Shown here: piece after piece, positions 21,273 through 22,531 of the stretch
Layout of the letters: every line of letters starts with the position of its first letter
Position numbering within the stretch: the stretch's first letter is position 1
Source: an uncultured Caulobacterales bacterium
GTDB taxonomy: Bacteria > Pseudomonadota > Alphaproteobacteria > Caulobacterales > Maricaulaceae
Assembly: GCA_937981945.1 (NCBI GenBank)
Contig: CALJNJ010000166.1
Coordinates: 1 to 22,531, forward strand
Length of the DNA stretch: 22,531 nucleotides
Direction: 5' to 3'
Translations under genes and position numbers: made by a program
Notes under the pieces: generated by a model
What the model was told of the DNA's origin: nothing
The model's input: only the letters and a program-made list of their open reading frames with translations
The model's database searches: none

Positions 21273-21733
21273 TAGCTGAATATAGCCTCACAATCCGCGT
21301 CGTCACCCTTTTTTACGCTGCGCGCCGTCCAGTAATCCCGATCAAGTTCATTGCTTGAGGGGGGGATTTGCGCGTTATAATAATAAAAGCAATTGCCGAC
21401 TTTATAAACTCTGAAACATCCGCCCTGCATGGTTGCATTGGGATATTGAAAGCATAAATTATCCCGCATAATTGTCCAGACACCCGAAGTCGTTTCATCG
21501 CCTTCCGTATAGCTGACACGGCTGTTTTCGTGATGAACTTCGGTGTAGAATCGGGCAGGCTTTCCATCTTCTGAGAAATTATAAGCCCCGTCATGGGTTT
21601 TACCTAAAAATTCCTTCAGTAAGGCATCGCCTTTAATCCGGTTGGCATGGGGCCGAATATCCGTTGTTTGGCTTTGTGCCACGGCGGAGCCGCTCATCAT
21701 CAAAGCGCAAATCATGATCAATATAGGGCGCAT
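21272..21733 (-). CDS. Exported protein of unknown function, paralogue 2
   Basis: Encodes 153 residues. A signal peptide (MRPILIMICALMMSGSAVAQ) is followed by HANRIKGDALLKEFLG and the shared domain: ARFYTEVHHENSRVSYTEG, GVWTIMRDNLCFQYPN, GGCFRVYKVGNCFYYYN and the tail DADCEAIFS. Four Cys residues align with those of the neighbour (C-F/Y, G-x-C-F, G-x-C-Y/F, and one near the C-terminus), which suggests two conserved disulphides in the periplasm. It is the first gene of the pair and carries the promoter side. No function is known to me. Confidence 0.75.
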   Translation of the reverse strand: MRPILIMICALMMSGSAVAQSQTTDIRPHANRIKGDALLKEFLGKTHDGAYNFSEDGKPARFYTEVHHENSRVSYTEGDETTSGVWTIMRDNLCFQYPNATMQGGCFRVYKVGNCFYYYNAQIPPSSNELDRDYWTARSVKKGDDADCEAIFS

Positions 21734-21808
21734 GGTTTTCGTTTAATCGGAAAATCCTCAATTGGCTATTAGCTTGTGCAGATAGTCCGGCTCCTTTATG
21801 CAGTCCGT

Positions 21809-22132
21809 ATGGATGAACAGACCAAGAATAAACGTGCTGACTCTGTTTCTGAACGTCGATTTCGTCGTTATCACCGGTCTGCGGAACGCCGCCGCGCCGC
21901 GGAACGCCAGGACAGCCAGTTTTTCAGAGCGATATTTTCTTTGGCAGGTGTGGCCGCGGCCTTTGCGATCGGTCTTGCGGTTTGGGGCATGACGGGCGGC
22001 GGTTTTGACGTCAATTCCATGGACGGATTATTGCAGCCCTGGATCGGACCATTGTCCAAACTCGAAGCGATCGGGATCCTGTTTGTGGTCATGATTGGCG
22101 GACTTTATTTTTGGCGCATCCGGCGACGCTGA
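21809..22132 (+). CDS. Small two-helix membrane protein
   Basis: Encodes 107 residues from the ATG at 21809; a GTG at 21776 is an alternative but adds residues with no visible signal. The N-terminal 45 residues are strongly basic (RRFRRYHRSAERRRAAER). Two membrane segments follow: IFSLAGVAAAFAIGLAVWGM and AIGILFVVMIGGLYFW, joined by a short polar loop containing LLQPWIGPLSKLE. The C-terminus is RIRRR. The basic N-terminus and tail suggest both ends in the cytoplasm. The gene stands alone between divergent and unrelated genes. No family is recognised. Confidence 0.65.
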   Translation: MDEQTKNKRADSVSERRFRRYHRSAERRRAAERQDSQFFRAIFSLAGVAAAFAIGLAVWGMTGGGFDVNSMDGLLQPWIGPLSKLEAIGILFVVMIGGLYFWRIRRR

Positions 22133-22245
22133 CCTTTAATCTCAAAAAGCCGTGACAGCCTCTTTAATAGTGTAGACAGACTGTTGTTTTTCGCTTAAAC
22201 GCGCGTCTCGTTTTAACGCAATATTTTTCCGCTCAGGAGGTTATC

Positions 22246-22531
22246 ATGGCATATTCTTTCGCAATCGTCGGCGCCACAGGTAATGTGGGGACGGAAATGC
22301 TCACGATTCTGGCCGAGAGCGATATTGAAATTGGTGACGTTTACGCTGTCGCCTCCCGCCGGTCGATCGGCCGTGAAGTCAGCTTTGGCGACACCACAAT
22401 CAAATGCCATGATTTGGAAAATTTTGATTTCTCCAAAGTAGATGTGGCGCTCATGAGCGCGGGTGGTGCCGTTTCCAAAGAATGGTCGCCGAAAATTGCT
22501 GCGCAGGGCGCTATCGTGATTGATAATTCAT
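22246..22531 (+). CDS. asd: Aspartate-semialdehyde dehydrogenase, N-terminal part (partial)
   Basis: The window ends after about 95 codons. The start MAYSFAIVGATGNVGTEML has the NADP-binding G-A-T-G-x-V-G motif of Asd. RRSIGREV is the region that contacts the cofactor phosphate, and DVALMSAGGAVSKEW is the next conserved strand and turn, where A-L-x-S-A-G-G is diagnostic. Asd reduces beta-aspartyl phosphate to the semialdehyde, the branch point to lysine, threonine, methionine and diaminopimelate. A strong CAGGAGG lies six bases before the ATG. The catalytic Cys lies beyond the window. Confidence 0.95.
   Translation, partial: MAYSFAIVGATGNVGTEMLTILAESDIEIGDVYAVASRRSIGREVSFGDTTIKCHDLENFDFSKVDVALMSAGGAVSKEWSPKIAAQGAIVIDNS

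Overview
The window reads as ordinary, densely packed chromosomal DNA of an alphaproteobacterium. Supporting signs are the SerC type, the zinc-ligand-free bL31, a DUF2853 protein, the Psp gene set, an AlkB hydroxylase and many TonB/efflux-style envelope genes. GC looks moderate (about half). A marine Hyphomonadales/Maricaulales-like lineage is my guess only. No IS element, CRISPR array, tRNA or rRNA was seen.

Layout. (1) 1-4600: the end of a short-chain dehydrogenase and a DsbA-like 2-hydroxychromene-2-carboxylate isomerase face an alkane hydroxylase gene (alkB). alkB is divergent from a TetR regulator that is coupled to a TonB-dependent receptor. Two tandem palindromes sit in the alkB/tetR gap and cover the alkB -35 box. 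(2) 4600-7200: prfA, a probable 6S RNA, then trmD-rplS with a strong terminator. (3) 7184-10490: a complete phage-shock (Psp) locus, with a divergent pspF and then two tiny ORFs, pspA, pspB, pspC and a small exported protein. The PspF has lost its GAFTGA loop and its Walker B acidic pair. (4) 10466-12944: mnmC, a stand-alone GIY-YIG-like protein and a small unknown gene. (5) 12945-13360: no credible protein gene, but a structured region ending in a perfect rho-independent terminator on the + strand, which is probably an sRNA gene. (6) 13359-15654: rpmE, a DUF2853 gene and an efp-suhB operon. (7) 15655-17712: a small caspase-like protease with a CRP-like site in front, convergent with a membrane-anchored GH5 glycosidase. 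(8) 17790-20740: serC with a structured leader, then serA with a terminator. (9) 20739-22531: two tandem paralogous exported proteins, a small membrane protein, and the start of asd.

How the genes work together. alkB, tetR and the receptor look like one alkane-response unit, with uptake across the outer membrane, oxidation in the inner membrane and repression by TetR. The psp block is a membrane-stress unit whose regulator is unlikely to work by the usual sigma-54 ATPase mechanism. serC and serA are consecutive steps of serine synthesis, and asd starts the aspartate family. prfA, trmD, rplS, rpmE, efp and mnmC are translation genes. Gene packing is tight: three TAATG stop/start overlaps and three convergent pairs with overlapping or almost touching stop codons.
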